A stretch of DNA of 50,795 bases. Source: Betaproteobacteria bacterium HGW-Betaproteobacteria-4 (GTDB lineage: Bacteria > Pseudomonadota > Gammaproteobacteria > Burkholderiales > Rhodocyclaceae). Every line of letters begins with the position of its first letter. The stretch's first letter is position 1. The notes under the pieces were generated by a model. The model ran no database searches. It saw only the letters and a list, made by a program, of their open reading frames with translations, and had not been told where the DNA came from. The translations under genes and the position numbers were made by a program. The stretch lies in NCBI GenBank assembly GCA_002840785.1, contig PHCH01000036.1, positions 1 through 50,795 of the forward strand, given 5' to 3'. Below, piece by piece: positions 1 through 9,471 of this stretch.

Positions 1-526
1 GCGCGGTGCCTCATGGGCGCCACGATTCACCCAGCCCAAGCTGTCACGCAGTTCATTGAAGACACGATGTGCCTGCCTATCGCTGAGTGGCTGCCCCAAC
101 GGCGCAGCACCCTCCTCGTCAGCCCAGTCCATCCCCTCTGAAGCTATCACCCCGCTCCCAACACCCAAGATCGACACTTCGCGGACGATCATTGTCCAGT
201 TCGACCTCGGCAGCGCAAAGCTAAGCCCCGCTGCCCGTTCCAGCCTGAATGGGGCAATGAGCACCCTGCTTTCGGCACGCCAGATCATGATCGTCGGCCG
301 TACGGACAACACCGGGCCGCTGGCCTTCAATGAATCGCTGGCCCTCGCCCGCGCGCTTGCGGTTCGCGACCACCTGCTCAGCACCCACCCGAGGCTGACA
401 CCCACACTCAGCGTCAAGGCCCGCGGTGCGTGCTGCTTCATTGCCGCGAACGACACCCTGGCCGGCCGCACGCAGAACCGGCGGGTCGAGTTGGTCTTTG
501 ATCTGCGCGACAAGGAACGGCCGTGA
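1..526 (+). CDS. OmpA-family C-terminal domain protein, 5' end uncertain (probably cut by window edge)
   Basis: The last ~110 residues form an OmpA-like peptidoglycan-binding domain: a TIIVQFDLGSAKLSP strand, then GRTDNTGPLAFNESLALARA (the family GHTDxxG...N..LS..RA box with small changes), and the closing NRRVELVFDLR. Such domains anchor envelope proteins to the cell wall. The frame has no stop back to base 2 and its only plausible internal start is TTG at 56, which would give no convincing signal peptide. The true start is therefore probably to the left of the window. It lies just ahead of the pilin gene and reads with the transfer operon, so a role as an outer-membrane/periplasmic accessory of the secretion machine is likely but inferred. 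Confidence 0.7.
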   Translation, partial: RGASWAPRFTQPKLSRSSLKTRCACLSLSGCPNGAAPSSSAQSIPSEAITPLPTPKIDTSRTIIVQFDLGSAKLSPAARSSLNGAMSTLLSARQIMIVGRTDNTGPLAFNESLALARALAVRDHLLSTHPRLTPTLSVKARGACCFIAANDTLAGRTQNRRVELVFDLRDKERP

Positions 527-660
527 CATCGCGGCTTCCGCCGGCTGACATTCAAATCCATTACCCGCCGAGCGCATGCGCTCTCACCCACCGGCATGTT
601 TATGTGCCCACCCGCCTTCCTACCCCCTATTCGTCATTCCACTTTTGTTCGGAGGTTCTC

Positions 661-1011
661 ATGAACGCTACAGCCCCTGTTTTTTTCCCTCACCTTGCCG
701 CCCGTAAGCCGATGAACCTTACCGTGCTGCTGGCGATGATCGCCCTCGGTCTCGGCATCGCCTTTCCCGGTTACGCCCTGGATCTGGTGGCGTTCACCGG
801 CATCACCGGACCGCTCACTTCAGCCCTGACCCAGATCGCCGCACTTGGCCCGGGGATCAAGGCCCTGGTCGGCTTCGTCGGCTTCGTCGTCGCCCTCATC
901 TCGCTATCGGCTCTGCGCAATTTCGGCCCGGTCTTGTTCTACATCGGGCTGGCCATCTTTGCCGCCGTGGGCCTGGTGATCGCCGGCGCGATCATGGGCG
1001 CGGTGATCTGA
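661..1011 (+). CDS. traA: F-type conjugative pilin precursor (TraA-like)
   Basis: This is a 116-residue precursor. Residues ~18-40 form a long leader ending in FPGYA, a good signal-peptidase site. The mature part is ~76 residues with two hydrophobic helices (about 65-84 and 92-114) separated by a short polar turn around SALRNFGP. That is the architecture of F/RP4-type pilins, which are stored in the inner membrane and assembled into the conjugative pilus. The ATG at 661 is preceded by GGAGG (651-655) with 5-base spacing, so I prefer it to the longer frame from 523. The gene is first in the traA-L-E-K-B order typical of F-type systems. Sequence identity to known pilins was not tested; position and topology carry the call. 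Confidence 0.75.
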   Translation: MNATAPVFFPHLAARKPMNLTVLLAMIALGLGIAFPGYALDLVAFTGITGPLTSALTQIAALGPGIKALVGFVGFVVALISLSALRNFGPVLFYIGLAIFAAVGLVIAGAIMGAVI

Positions 1012-1040
1012 AACGCTGGCATCGACCCCAGGAGCCCGAT

Positions 1041-1340
1041 ATGCAAGCCGACACCTACATCCCGCGGCGTCTCGATGATCAATGGAAGATCGGCTTCTGG
1101 GATGTCGATGTCGCCGCGCCGATCCTGTTCATGTTTTTCGTTGGCTATATGTCCGGCAGCAAGACCTCGTTCGCCGTCTGCATGGCGGCAGGCATCTTCG
1201 TCTCGCGCTGGATCTCGCGCATCAAGGCAGATAAGCATCCGGCCTTCGCCATCCACTGGCTGTACTGGCACCTGCCAGCCAGTCCGCTGACCACGATGCG
1301 AGCCACGCCGCCATCGCACATCCGCCGCATGGTCGGCTGA
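1041..1340 (+). CDS. traL: Type IV conjugative transfer protein TraL
   Basis: This 99-residue protein begins with the family-typical YIPRRLDDQWKIGFW segment, followed by two hydrophobic stretches (about 25-40 and 43-58) and a conserved KHPAFAIHWLYWHLP tail. TraL is a small inner-membrane component of F-type secretion systems, needed for pilus assembly and related to VirB3. It sits 29 bp after the pilin gene and 16 bp before traE, with a GGAG ribosome site just upstream. Length matches the family (about 90-100 residues). Confidence 0.88.
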   Translation: MQADTYIPRRLDDQWKIGFWDVDVAAPILFMFFVGYMSGSKTSFAVCMAAGIFVSRWISRIKADKHPAFAIHWLYWHLPASPLTTMRATPPSHIRRMVG

Positions 1341-1356
1341 GACAAGGAGAAAAGCC

Positions 1357-1923
1357 ATGGACTTTGAACGGCTCAACGGCGACATCAAGGAAATGCGCCG
1401 CCGCAACCGCGGGCTCGGTCTGGCCGTCGGTGTCCTGGCCGCCGGCCAGATCCTCGCCCTGATAGTTATCCTCAACCTGCTCGGCACGGTACGCACCGTC
1501 GTCGTGCCGCCCTCGATCGACAAGACCTTCTGGGTCACCCGCGACAAGGCGAGCAGCGAATATCTCGAGCAGATGGGCAGTTTCATCGCCTGGCTGGTCC
1601 TCGACGTGACGCCGGCCTCGATCGACTGGAAGAAGGAAATTCTGCTCGGCTATGTCGAACCGGAACAGTACGGCCCGTTGAAGACCCGACAGGAAGTGGA
1701 AGCCGAACGCCTGAAACGGATCAACGCCGCCACCGTCTTCGCGCCCCAGCAACTGGTCCCCAGCGAAGAAGGCCAGAGCGTCGTCATCCGCGGCCGCCTG
1801 CGCACCCTGGTCAATGGCTTCGAGACAGCAAACGACCTCAAGTCCTATCGGGTCGAATTCAGCTACGCCGGTGCACGCATGCATCTGAAAAGTTTCAAGG
1901 AGGTAGCCAATGTCGGCAACTGA
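1357..1923 (+). CDS. traE: Type IV conjugative transfer protein TraE
   Basis: This 188-residue protein has a short cytosolic N terminus, a single membrane helix at about residues 25-45 (LAVGVLAAGQILALIVIL), then a periplasmic domain containing the family-typical DKTFWVTRDKASSEYLEQMG and AWLVLDVTPASIDWKK segments. TraE is the VirB8-like bitopic scaffold that connects the inner-membrane platform to the TraK/TraV/TraB core. AAGGAG precedes the ATG. The gene overlaps traK by 14 bases, which suggests coupled translation. Confidence 0.9.
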   Translation: MDFERLNGDIKEMRRRNRGLGLAVGVLAAGQILALIVILNLLGTVRTVVVPPSIDKTFWVTRDKASSEYLEQMGSFIAWLVLDVTPASIDWKKEILLGYVEPEQYGPLKTRQEVEAERLKRINAATVFAPQQLVPSEEGQSVVIRGRLRTLVNGFETANDLKSYRVEFSYAGARMHLKSFKEVANVGN

Positions 1924-2779
1924 TTTCCGCCAGGCCCTATCCCGACCAGTTCCAATGCCTCGGCGCGGATGGACGATGTGCGCTGTTCAGGTCATCGCCT
2001 GTCTCGCCACCATGACAGCCGTGCCCGCCCAGGCACTGCAACTGGTCGAGGCCAGCGACGGCGCTTCGGTCGAAGCCATCCTGTCGATCCGCGAACCGAC
2101 CCGCATCCGCATCGAAGGCGCATCGATCACTGATGTCTTTGGCAATATCCATTCGAGCCAATGCGGCTTGGCGGCGGCGCTTCCCACCGGTCCGGGTATG
2201 ACACCCGCCGGTACCGGTTCATCGCCGATCAATCCGGCTGGCGAGATCGCCCTAACCTGCGATCGCGACAAGGGCGAAATCTATGTCCGTCCAGTCGGCG
2301 ACTCCGCCAAACCGATCAATCTCTTCGTCGCATCGGCCAACGCCACCTATACCTTGCTGCTACGCCGTTCGGATACCCCGGCCGACACCATCGTCATCCG
2401 CGACAAGACGCCAAAGGCCTTGAAACACGTGCAATCGGCTCCAGCCGGCCCGTCGCCCAACCAGGTACGGGCGATGAAGGCCCTGTTGGTAGCCATGGTT
2501 TCGGATCGTGTGCCGCCGGATATCCGGGTCGAAGAGACCCACGGCACACTCCCGTTGTGGAACGAGGCGCGGTTTTCGCGGGTGCGCCAGTACGAGGGGC
2601 GAAGTCTGGTCGGCGAGAAATACCTGCTGCAGAACATCAGCGATGCCCCCATGGTACTGGCCGAACAGGAATTCGACCGCGAACGGGACAGCGTCGTCGG
2701 CATTGCCGTCGAGCACCACAACCTTCGCCCTGGCGAGAGCACCAGCGTCTATGTAATCCGCCGTGGAGAGACGCCATGA
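1910..2779 (+). CDS. traK: Type-F secretin TraK
   Basis: The protein is 289 residues long. After a basic start, a signal sequence (about residues 22-42, ending AQA) leads into a beta-rich periplasmic region with LSIREPTRIRIEGASITDVFG, typical of TraK. TraK is the VirB9-like secretin that forms the outer-membrane core complex with lipoprotein TraV and inner-membrane TraB. AAGGAGG lies 6 bases before the ATG at 1910, inside the end of traE. The stop overlaps the traB start (ATG at 2776). The long alternative frame on the same strand (from 2161) is only the upstream extension of traB and is not real. Confidence 0.9.
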   Translation: MSATDFRQALSRPVPMPRRGWTMCAVQVIACLATMTAVPAQALQLVEASDGASVEAILSIREPTRIRIEGASITDVFGNIHSSQCGLAAALPTGPGMTPAGTGSSPINPAGEIALTCDRDKGEIYVRPVGDSAKPINLFVASANATYTLLLRRSDTPADTIVIRDKTPKALKHVQSAPAGPSPNQVRAMKALLVAMVSDRVPPDIRVEETHGTLPLWNEARFSRVRQYEGRSLVGEKYLLQNISDAPMVLAEQEFDRERDSVVGIAVEHHNLRPGESTSVYVIRRGETP

Positions 2780-4146
2780 CGACGCCGCGTCAGTGGATGC
2801 AGACGCTGCGGGGCTTACCGCAGCAATTGCTGCAGCACCTGTCCCCGCGACAACGCCAGTACGCCATGCTCGGTGCCCTGATGGCCGGCGGTGTCGGGCT
2901 GCTCTGGTCGATTTTCGCATTCACCGCGAGCACGCCGTCCCCGAGCACCACGCAACCCGCTGCCGGGCCAGCCAGTTCGGTCACCAACATCGGCGTGATG
3001 TCGCCCGGTGCCCAGGTCAATCCGGTCGATCAGTGGGTCGGCACGGCCGGGCGCAAGCTTGCCCAGTACGAGAACGAACGCGAAGAACAGGGACGACTCA
3101 ACAAGGATCGCCAGACCTTCGAAGCGAAAACGATGCAACGCTTTGCCGAACTGGAACAGCGACTGACTTCGACCCAGCAGGCTGCAGCGACGCCCCTGCC
3201 GTCGACTCCACTCCCGACCATACCACCGGCGGCGAGCCTGCCCCCAGCGCCGCCACCGTCCAGGGGCTTGCCCACCGGAGCAATGCCGAGTGGCACGCCA
3301 GGCGACCTGCTGGCGCCGAGTCCACTTACTGTGCCAACGCAAGCGATTACCCGGATTAGCGTGGCCGAGCGCTCCCTGCTCGCCAGCACGGGAGAGAAAG
3401 CAGAGCGCGCCGCCGGGGCTGGATCACAAACCACCCGAACCGTATCCACCTTCCTGCCCGTCAGCTTTACCCGTGGCACGCTATTGGGTGGCCTGGATGC
3501 ACCGACCGGCGGTCAATCGCAATCTAATCCGCACCCGGTCCTGATCCGTCTTTCAGACAACTCCTTCCTGCCCAACCGCTTCCGAGCCGAATACCGGGAG
3601 TGCTTCGTGGTGGCCGCCGGCTATGGCGACATCAGTTCCGAGCGGGCCTACCTGCGTACCGAGAGTCTGTCTTGTGTGCGCACTGACGGTGCAACGCTGG
3701 AAGTCAAGATTCAGGGCTCGATCTACGGCGAGGATGGCAAGGTCGGCATGCGCGGGCGGCTCGTCACCAAGCAGGGCCAGATGCTCGCCAACGCCTTGCT
3801 GGCCGGCGTGGTCAGCGGCATCGGCCAAGGCCTGGCGACCTCGTCGACCGAATACAGCACCTCGGCTCTCGGCACGGTCGCCAGCGCCACTGGTGCCGAA
3901 GCCTACCGCGCCGGCCTCGGCTCGGGTGTCGGCAAGGCCCTTGATCGCCTGGCCCAGTACTACATCAAGCTCGCCGAGAACACCTTCCCGGTCATCGAAG
4001 TGGACGCCGGCCGCGAGGTCGATGTGGTGATCACAAAGGGCGTGCGCATCGATGTGCCGATGACAAGCGGCGAGCCAGCTACCGCCCGCTTCGCCAATTC
4101 CCCTGAAACCCGTTATCTGGAGACCTCGGACGATGGCAACTACTAA
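2776..4146 (+). CDS. traB: Conjugal transfer protein TraB (VirB10-like)
   Basis: Starting at ATG 2776, this is a 456-residue protein with one membrane helix near residues 33-50, a glutamate/arginine-rich region with likely coiled coil ([19 protein letters not shown]), a long proline-rich linker, and a C-terminal beta-barrel domain. The last contains [17 protein letters not shown] and [19 protein letters not shown], which are hallmarks of the TrbI/VirB10 family. TraB spans the periplasm and links the inner-membrane ATPase platform to the TraK-TraV outer core. The upstream open frame to 2161 lies inside traK and is excluded. The 3' end overlaps the dsbC start by 14 bases. Confidence 0.93.
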   Translation: MTTPRQWMQTLRGLPQQLLQHLSPRQRQYAMLGALMAGGVGLLWSIFAFTASTPSPSTTQPAAGPASSVTNIGVMSPGAQVNPVDQWVGTAGRKLAQYENEREEQGRLNKDRQTFEAKTMQRFAELEQRLTSTQQAAATPLPSTPLPTIPPAASLPPAPPPSRGLPTGAMPSGTPGDLLAPSPLTVPTQAITRISVAERSLLASTGEKAERAAGAGSQTTRTVSTFLPVSFTRGTLLGGLDAPTGGQSQSNPHPVLIRLSDNSFLPNRFRAEYRECFVVAAGYGDISSERAYLRTESLSCVRTDGATLEVKIQGSIYGEDGKVGMRGRLVTKQGQMLANALLAGVVSGIGQGLATSSTEYSTSALGTVASATGAEAYRAGLGSGVGKALDRLAQYYIKLAENTFPVIEVDAGREVDVVITKGVRIDVPMTSGEPATARFANSPETRYLETSDDGNY

Positions 4147-4951
4147 ACCCATGCGCCGGCGAGCACTCGTCGCGGCCTTGAGCATGACAATTTTAGGTAC
4201 CTGCTTCGCCGTCAATGCGGCCACGCCCGACAAGACGCAGTTGCTGACAGCCTTGCAAAAAGCCCATCCGGGGACGCAGTTCTCCAGCATAGCCCGCACG
4301 CCCATCGCCGGCCTCTACGAGGTCTGGATGAACGGCAACGTGGCCTATGTGTCGGCCAGGCAGCCGCGCTACTTTCTCTTTGGTCATCTGTTCGATACCA
4401 AGAGCATGAACGACCTGACCGGCCCGAAACTGGCGCAGGCCGGCAAGGCAAAAAAACCCGATGAAGCGCGCCAGAAATACCCGCCAAGCACAGCATCACC
4501 GATCCGCTTCGAACAGTTGCCTCTGAGCGATGCGGTTAAGACGGTGCGCGGTACTGGCCAGCGCCGGGTGGCGGTTTTCAGCGACCCCAATTGCCCTTAC
4601 TGCAAACAGTTGGAGGCGGAACTGGCCGGCCTCGACAACATCACCATCTACACCTTCCTGCTGCCTTTCCTGGGTGAAACGAAACCAATCGCCGTCTGGT
4701 GTGCGGCCGATCGCACTTCGGCCTGGCGGCGCCTGATGCTCGATGGAGACGACAGCCTGCTCAACACCGGCGCCGCCTGTGACCACCCGATCAGTCGCAA
4801 CCTGGCGCTGGCCCGCCAACTCGGCGTGCAAGGCACGCCCACACTGATCTGGGCGGATGGCACCCGTAGCGAAGGGTTCGTTGGACAGACCGTGATCGAA
4901 TCACGACTCGCCGCGACCGCTTCACAAGTTGCGTCGGAGAAACAGCCATGA
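4133..4951 (+). CDS. dsbC: DsbC-like thiol:disulfide interchange protein of the transfer operon
   Basis: This 272-residue exported protein has a signal sequence (about 8-30, ending NAA), an N-terminal dimerisation-like region ([20 protein letters not shown]), and a thioredoxin fold with CPYC at residues 154-157 and a cis-proline loop GTPTLIW near 235. DsbC isomerases correct disulfides in periplasmic proteins. Here the obvious clients are the cysteine-rich TraN, TraU and TraH made by the same operon. The gene sits between traB and traV, the position it holds in gonococcal-island-like F-type clusters. It overlaps both neighbours by a few bases. Together with TraF and TrbC it gives the system three thioredoxin-fold proteins. 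Confidence 0.9.
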   Translation: MATTKPMRRRALVAALSMTILGTCFAVNAATPDKTQLLTALQKAHPGTQFSSIARTPIAGLYEVWMNGNVAYVSARQPRYFLFGHLFDTKSMNDLTGPKLAQAGKAKKPDEARQKYPPSTASPIRFEQLPLSDAVKTVRGTGQRRVAVFSDPNCPYCKQLEAELAGLDNITIYTFLLPFLGETKPIAVWCAADRTSAWRRLMLDGDDSLLNTGAACDHPISRNLALARQLGVQGTPTLIWADGTRSEGFVGQTVIESRLAATASQVASEKQP

Positions 4952-5529
4952 AGACGCTCGTCCTGCGAATGGGTGCTGTCTGCCTGCTTCTCCCCTTGGC
5001 CGCCTGCATGAACATGTCCGGCCTGGGCGGCGACTCGAAGTACGCCTGCAAGGCACCTGATGGCGTTGCCTGCGACTCGGTATCCGGCACCTACGCCAAT
5101 GCCCTTCACAACAATCTGCCCAGCCAGCAGGCCCAACGCTCCGCTCGCCGGCAGAAAGAGACATCCGAAGAGAACGCCACCCCCACGCTTGGACGTCCTA
5201 TTTCCTCGGCAACAGCCAACCTTTCCGGGATGGCCGTAACGCCGAGTCCCTTGCGCACCCAGGCCCGCATCCTGCGGCTGTGGATCAAACCCTGGGAAGA
5301 CGCCGACGGCGATCTCTACGATCAGGGCTATGTCTATGTGCAGGTAGATAACGGTCAGTGGCAGATCGACCACGTGCAGCGCCAGATCCGTGATCTCTAT
5401 GCCCCGCTGAAGCTGCCACCCAAACCGGCCACGGAGGCAGCAACCGAACCCGGTGCCAGTACACCGTCGCCCCTACCAATGTTGCAACGCCCGCCGCTGC
5501 CCGGGGCCGGCGCCAACCCTGCGCAGTGA
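4948..5529 (+). CDS. traV: Type IV conjugative transfer lipoprotein TraV
   Basis: This 193-residue protein has a lipobox LPLAAC, with the lipidated cysteine at residue 20, followed by the conserved family segment [19 protein letters not shown]. The C-terminal part includes a region ([21 protein letters not shown]) seen in long TraV proteins, then a proline-rich tail. TraV is the VirB7-like outer-membrane lipoprotein that joins TraK and TraB in the core complex. The ATG overlaps the dsbC stop, and traC follows after 7 bases with a GAGG site between. Confidence 0.9.
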   Translation: MKTLVLRMGAVCLLLPLAACMNMSGLGGDSKYACKAPDGVACDSVSGTYANALHNNLPSQQAQRSARRQKETSEENATPTLGRPISSATANLSGMAVTPSPLRTQARILRLWIKPWEDADGDLYDQGYVYVQVDNGQWQIDHVQRQIRDLYAPLKLPPKPATEAATEPGASTPSPLPMLQRPPLPGAGANPAQ

Positions 5530-5536
5530 GGTCAAG

Positions 5537-8104
5537 ATGAACACCGCCCACAGCGATCGCCATTTCACCGCTCAGCGCGACCACGCCCATGCCCCGCGCT
5601 TTCCCTTCGGCGAGCCGGCTGACACGCCGGCCGAACAGTTCGCCAACTGGCTGCCTTACTCTGGCTATCTCGCCGCCGAGAAGATTTTTGTGAACCGCGA
5701 CAGCATGGGCGTCATGCTCGAACTGATGCCGCAGTCGGGGGCCGACGAGCGGATGGCTGAAGTGTTGATTTCGCTCTACGCCAATTGCCCGCCCGGCACC
5801 GGTATCCAGTTCCATCTCTTCGCCTCGCCGCAGGTACGCAGCCAGTTGCGCCAGTACGCCAATCTGCGGGTCGAGGATGTGGATCAGGCCGAGCAGGCCA
5901 AACAGTGGGGCCGCCCGGCGCGCAACGGCAATCTGTTCCGCAAATTGGCGCGCCAGCGCGTGGACCACCTGTTGCAGGGCGCCCAGAAGTCGCTGACCGC
6001 CGGTTTCCACTACACGATCCGGGATTTCCGGCTAATGCTGAGCGTCGCCTTCCCGGGCGACCCGGAAGACCTCAACAAACGCGACGAACTGCTCGCCCTG
6101 CGCGACTCGATGTCGTCCAGCCTGCGCTCGGCCTCGCTGCCCAATCGCGTTTGCGATGCCGCCGATCTGATCAACTGGTGTGCACTGTTCACCAATCCCG
6201 ACCGCATCTCGCAGACCGATGCGCCGGACCTCAATTACGACGACGGCCGCGAACTGCGCGACCAGATCGTCGATTTCGACACCATCCAGGACCCGCATCC
6301 GAGCGGCCTGACCTTGTGGAAGGAAGCCAGTCCCGATGTACTGGAGGCGCGTTTCTACTCGATCAAGAGTTTTCCGGAACGCTTCGCGCTGTGGCAGATG
6401 GGATCGCTGATCGGCGACCTGATGCAGCCGGCCTTGCAGTACAGCGCGCCCTTCCTGCTCACCCTTGGCGTCCAGGTCCTCGACCCCAACCTCACCAAGT
6501 CGGTGGTTACCGCCAACCATGTGCGGGCAACACAGAACGCCAAATCGAAGATGGCCGACGTCATGCCGGACGTCAACAAGAAGCTGCAGGACTGGACGGC
6601 CGCCGCCGATGCCATCGACACAGGTGGCAACCTGGTCAGCCTCTACCACCAGTTGGCGATATTCACAGCGCCCAACAAATCGGTCGCTGCCCACGAAGCG
6701 GCCAATGCGATCTGGCGCGGCCGCGGCTTCCAGCTTAACGCCGATGCCTACATGCACCGCCAGGCACTACTCGCCAGCCTGCCGATGACGCTGACCGAGA
6801 AGTTCCACAAGGACTTGGTCAAGATGCGCCGGGTCACGCGCAAGACCATGGCCAACGCCATCCACATGGCACCGCTGATCGCCGAGTGGCGCGGCACGCG
6901 CACGCCGGCCCTGGTTTTCGGGGGACGGCGCGGCCAGTTGATGACCCTCGACATCTTCGACAACGATCTCGGCAACTACAACTTTGCCATCATCGGTGCC
7001 CCCGGCTCAGGCAAGTCGGTGCTGATGAACGAAATGGCCTGGTCCTACCGGGCCATCGGCGCCAAGGTATGGATGCTCGATCTTGGTCGCAGTTTCGAGA
7101 AGCTTTGCCGCAAGGCCAAGGGCACTTATATCGAGTTCCGGCACGACGTGGACATCTGCCTGGACCCATTCACCCACATCGTCGATATCTTTGAGGACAT
7201 CGACATGCTTGTGCCCGGCATCGCCAAGATGTGCTCGATGCAGCACACGCTGGAGGAAGTGCAGTACAAGGCCATCTCGGCCATGGTCCTCAAGCTCTGG
7301 CGCGAATACGGCAATGATTTGCGCATCACCGGCCTACGCGATGCCTTCAAGAGCGGGAGCATCGAAGAACTGGGCGTCGTTGGCGACCAGCGCATCAAGG
7401 ACCTCGCCATCATGCTCAACCCGTATTCGCGTGGCGGGCAATACGAACGCTTTTTCGAAGGGCGCAACAACATCGACTTCTCCAACGACTTCATCGTCAT
7501 CGAGAACGAGGAACTGAAACGCCGGCCCGACTTGCATGCGGTGGTGAACATCCTGCTGCTGCACCGGATCACCGGTGAGATGTACCTCACCCGCAACCGG
7601 CGCAAGGTGCTCTTCGTCGACGAGCTGAAACAGCAACTGGGCGACATCGGCGCCGACGATCCGGTCAAGGCGGCGGTCATTGAGGAAGCAGCACGGCGCG
7701 CCCGCAAGTACGGCGGTGCCCTCGGCACCGCAACCCAGAGTGCCGACGATTTCTACGGCTCGACCCAGATGGAAGCGGCCTTCAACTGTTCGGACTGGGT
7801 TTTCCTGCTCCGTCAGAAACCGGAGTCCATCGAAATGCTCGACCGCAAGGGCCGGCTGACCATGGACGAACCGAAGAAGCGGCTGTTGAACTCCCTGCGC
7901 ACCGAGGCCGGCGTCTTCTCCGAGTTGTACATCTCGTCGCCGGTCGGCGAAGGCGTCGCCCGCAACATCCTCGATCCTGCCACCCATCTGCTGTTCTCCA
8001 ACAAGCTGGAAGACAACGCCCCGATCGACGAATTGCGCGCCCAGGGCCTGTCCATCGACGAGGCGATCAGCGAGTTGCTGCGGCATCGGGGGCATACGGT
8101 ATGA
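5537..8104 (+). CDS. traC: Type IV secretion ATPase TraC (VirB4-like)
   Basis: From ATG 5537 this is an 855-residue protein. The N-terminal half is the TraC_F_IV domain. The ATPase half has Walker A GAPGSGKS at residues 487-494 and Walker B LFVDE at about 692-696. TraC powers pilus assembly from the cytoplasmic face of the inner membrane. The start is chosen over the upstream frame (from 5453) because it has GAGG immediately before it and leaves traV intact. The stop overlaps the next ATG (8101). Length is normal for the family (about 800-880). Confidence 0.95.
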   Translation: MNTAHSDRHFTAQRDHAHAPRFPFGEPADTPAEQFANWLPYSGYLAAEKIFVNRDSMGVMLELMPQSGADERMAEVLISLYANCPPGTGIQFHLFASPQVRSQLRQYANLRVEDVDQAEQAKQWGRPARNGNLFRKLARQRVDHLLQGAQKSLTAGFHYTIRDFRLMLSVAFPGDPEDLNKRDELLALRDSMSSSLRSASLPNRVCDAADLINWCALFTNPDRISQTDAPDLNYDDGRELRDQIVDFDTIQDPHPSGLTLWKEASPDVLEARFYSIKSFPERFALWQMGSLIGDLMQPALQYSAPFLLTLGVQVLDPNLTKSVVTANHVRATQNAKSKMADVMPDVNKKLQDWTAAADAIDTGGNLVSLYHQLAIFTAPNKSVAAHEAANAIWRGRGFQLNADAYMHRQALLASLPMTLTEKFHKDLVKMRRVTRKTMANAIHMAPLIAEWRGTRTPALVFGGRRGQLMTLDIFDNDLGNYNFAIIGAPGSGKSVLMNEMAWSYRAIGAKVWMLDLGRSFEKLCRKAKGTYIEFRHDVDICLDPFTHIVDIFEDIDMLVPGIAKMCSMQHTLEEVQYKAISAMVLKLWREYGNDLRITGLRDAFKSGSIEELGVVGDQRIKDLAIMLNPYSRGGQYERFFEGRNNIDFSNDFIVIENEELKRRPDLHAVVNILLLHRITGEMYLTRNRRKVLFVDELKQQLGDIGADDPVKAAVIEEAARRARKYGGALGTATQSADDFYGSTQMEAAFNCSDWVFLLRQKPESIEMLDRKGRLTMDEPKKRLLNSLRTEAGVFSELYISSPVGEGVARNILDPATHLLFSNKLEDNAPIDELRAQGLSIDEAISELLRHRGHTV

Positions 8105-8469
8105 AGCCGAATACCGCCCAGTTATTGCGCCACGGCTTGCTGACGTTACTTGTGGTGAGCGCCGCCCTGACCACCTACGACCGTTTCGTCCTGCGCCCCG
8201 CGCTGGTCATCGGCGTGGTCGACGTGGCCGATGTGTACCGCGCCAAAGAAGCCGAATTTACCCAGATCCTGACCAAGGCCAGTTCCGAGGATGACCGGCA
8301 AAAAGCCCTGTTCATGGCGCGAAGCTTTGCCCAGCGCCTGCCGGTCGCCCTTGAAGAATTGCCGCGTGAATGCGGTTGCCTGGTCGTCCTCAAGGCGGCC
8401 GTGGCCGGACCGACCCCGAATACCATCGATCTGACGGCCGCACTGCGCAGAAAGGTGACAGCGCCATGA
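8101..8469 (+). CDS. trbI: F-type TrbI-like inner-membrane protein
   Basis: This 122-residue protein has one N-terminal membrane helix (about residues 11-26) and a short periplasmic domain with VVDVADVYRAKEAEFTQIL. Size, topology and place between traC and traW agree with the type-F TrbI family, a small protein that affects pilus extension/retraction. It overlaps traC by 4 bases and the S26 peptidase by 4 bases. The family call rests on position and topology as much as sequence, so it could also be a lineage-specific small membrane component. Confidence 0.65.
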   Translation: MKPNTAQLLRHGLLTLLVVSAALTTYDRFVLRPALVIGVVDVADVYRAKEAEFTQILTKASSEDDRQKALFMARSFAQRLPVALEELPRECGCLVVLKAAVAGPTPNTIDLTAALRRKVTAP

Positions 8470-9062
8470 ACAGTGATCCTCTTCAACTGGCGGTTGCCCA
8501 TCCCGCCGCGAGACCCAAACACGGGCGGCGCATCCTTGGGGGTTTTGGCGACTTCCTGCGCCATGCCCGCCAGCGCTGGTACCTCTACCTGCCGATCGTC
8601 GCTATTTGGAGCCTGGCCTATGTCCGCCTCTTCATCGATGCGACACCGCGAGTACCAGTCCTTTTCAACTGGACGCCGAGCCTGCCCTATCGCGTTGCTT
8701 GGCTGCGGCATGGTCCTCATCAGTTGCATCGGGGCGACTTCATCGTTTTCTCCTTCGCCGGCGAGGCGCAGCATCGCTATCCGGGATTGCACGGTCAACC
8801 ATTCTTCAAGATCGTGCGCGGTTTACCGGGCGACTCCGTAACCGTCAGCGGCCGGCAGGTCGCGATCAACGGCGAAGACGTTGGTGCGGCCAAAACCAAG
8901 GACTATGACCGCCGGCCACTCGCGCCGATTGCGCCGACCGTCATCCCGCCTCGCCACTATTACGTGCAGGGCACCAGCCCCGACTCCTTCGACTCGCGCT
9001 ATCAGGAAAGTGGCCTGGTCCGGGCGGAGCAGGTGATCGGCGTCGTGGTTCCCCTGTTCTGA
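8466..9062 (+). CDS. S26-family signal peptidase (RP4 TraF-like)
   Basis: From ATG 8466 this is a 198-residue protein. A membrane helix lies near residues 39-55. A serine box TPSLPYRVAW follows, with likely nucleophile Ser72, then a lysine box FFKIVRGLPGD with Lys115, and a C-terminal SPDSFDSRY box. These are the ordered boxes of S26 type I signal peptidases. In plasmid RP4 the relative TraF trims and cyclises the pilin TrbC. Its place inside this F-type operon suggests it matures the TraA-like pilin encoded at 661-1011. Cyclisation is an inference. The long frame upstream (from 8370) overlaps trbI and is rejected. Confidence 0.88.
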   Translation: MNSDPLQLAVAHPAARPKHGRRILGGFGDFLRHARQRWYLYLPIVAIWSLAYVRLFIDATPRVPVLFNWTPSLPYRVAWLRHGPHQLHRGDFIVFSFAGEAQHRYPGLHGQPFFKIVRGLPGDSVTVSGRQVAINGEDVGAAKTKDYDRRPLAPIAPTVIPPRHYYVQGTSPDSFDSRYQESGLVRAEQVIGVVVPLF

Positions 9063-9072
9063 GACCCCAGCC

Positions 9073-9471
9073 ATGCTCCGCCCCCTCATTACCATCAGCT
9101 TGTTCGGCCTTCTGGAATTTTCCACCGCGTGGGCTCAGACCCCTCCGGCCGAGGTCCCATTACCAGCCCCCCATATCAGCACGCCAGTGACGCAAGGCGT
9201 TCAGCCCTCTGACCACGTGCCACTGGCCGACTATCTCGCCCTGCTCAGGCAAATCGCCCCTGCCGCCGAAGCCGGGGCGCGGGATTATCTTGCCGCTTTC
9301 GCGCGGCGCTGCGGCCGCCCCCTGACGCCGGCCGAATTACGCCGGGCAATGGCCGACGGTGACGGCGATCCGGCACTGATGGCATTGATCCGCGCGAACC
9401 ACCTGGGCGACACCGCCGGGCGTGAACAACTCGCCGGACAAATCCGCTGTCCGGGCAAGGCGGCGCGATGA
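9073..9471 (+). CDS. Unrecognised exported protein of the transfer operon
   Basis: This is a 132-residue protein with a clear signal peptide (about 1-22, ending AWA). The exported part has a proline-rich start, then a helical region (VPLADYLALLRQIAPAAEAGARDYL) with two cysteines, in RRCGRPL and IRCPG, that could form a disulfide. I do not recognise a family. It lies between the S26 peptidase (10 bp gap) and traW (4-base overlap), so it is co-translated with core transfer genes. The helical segment plus paired cysteines would fit a small periplasmic assembly factor, but that is only a guess. Confidence 0.75.
   Translation: MLRPLITISLFGLLEFSTAWAQTPPAEVPLPAPHISTPVTQGVQPSDHVPLADYLALLRQIAPAAEAGARDYLAAFARRCGRPLTPAELRRAMADGDGDPALMALIRANHLGDTAGREQLAGQIRCPGKAAR

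Noticed and set aside
2161-2775. Upstream extension of traB inside traK
   Set aside because: It reads through the conserved traK gene in another frame. The real traB start is ATG 2776, with overlap to the traK stop.
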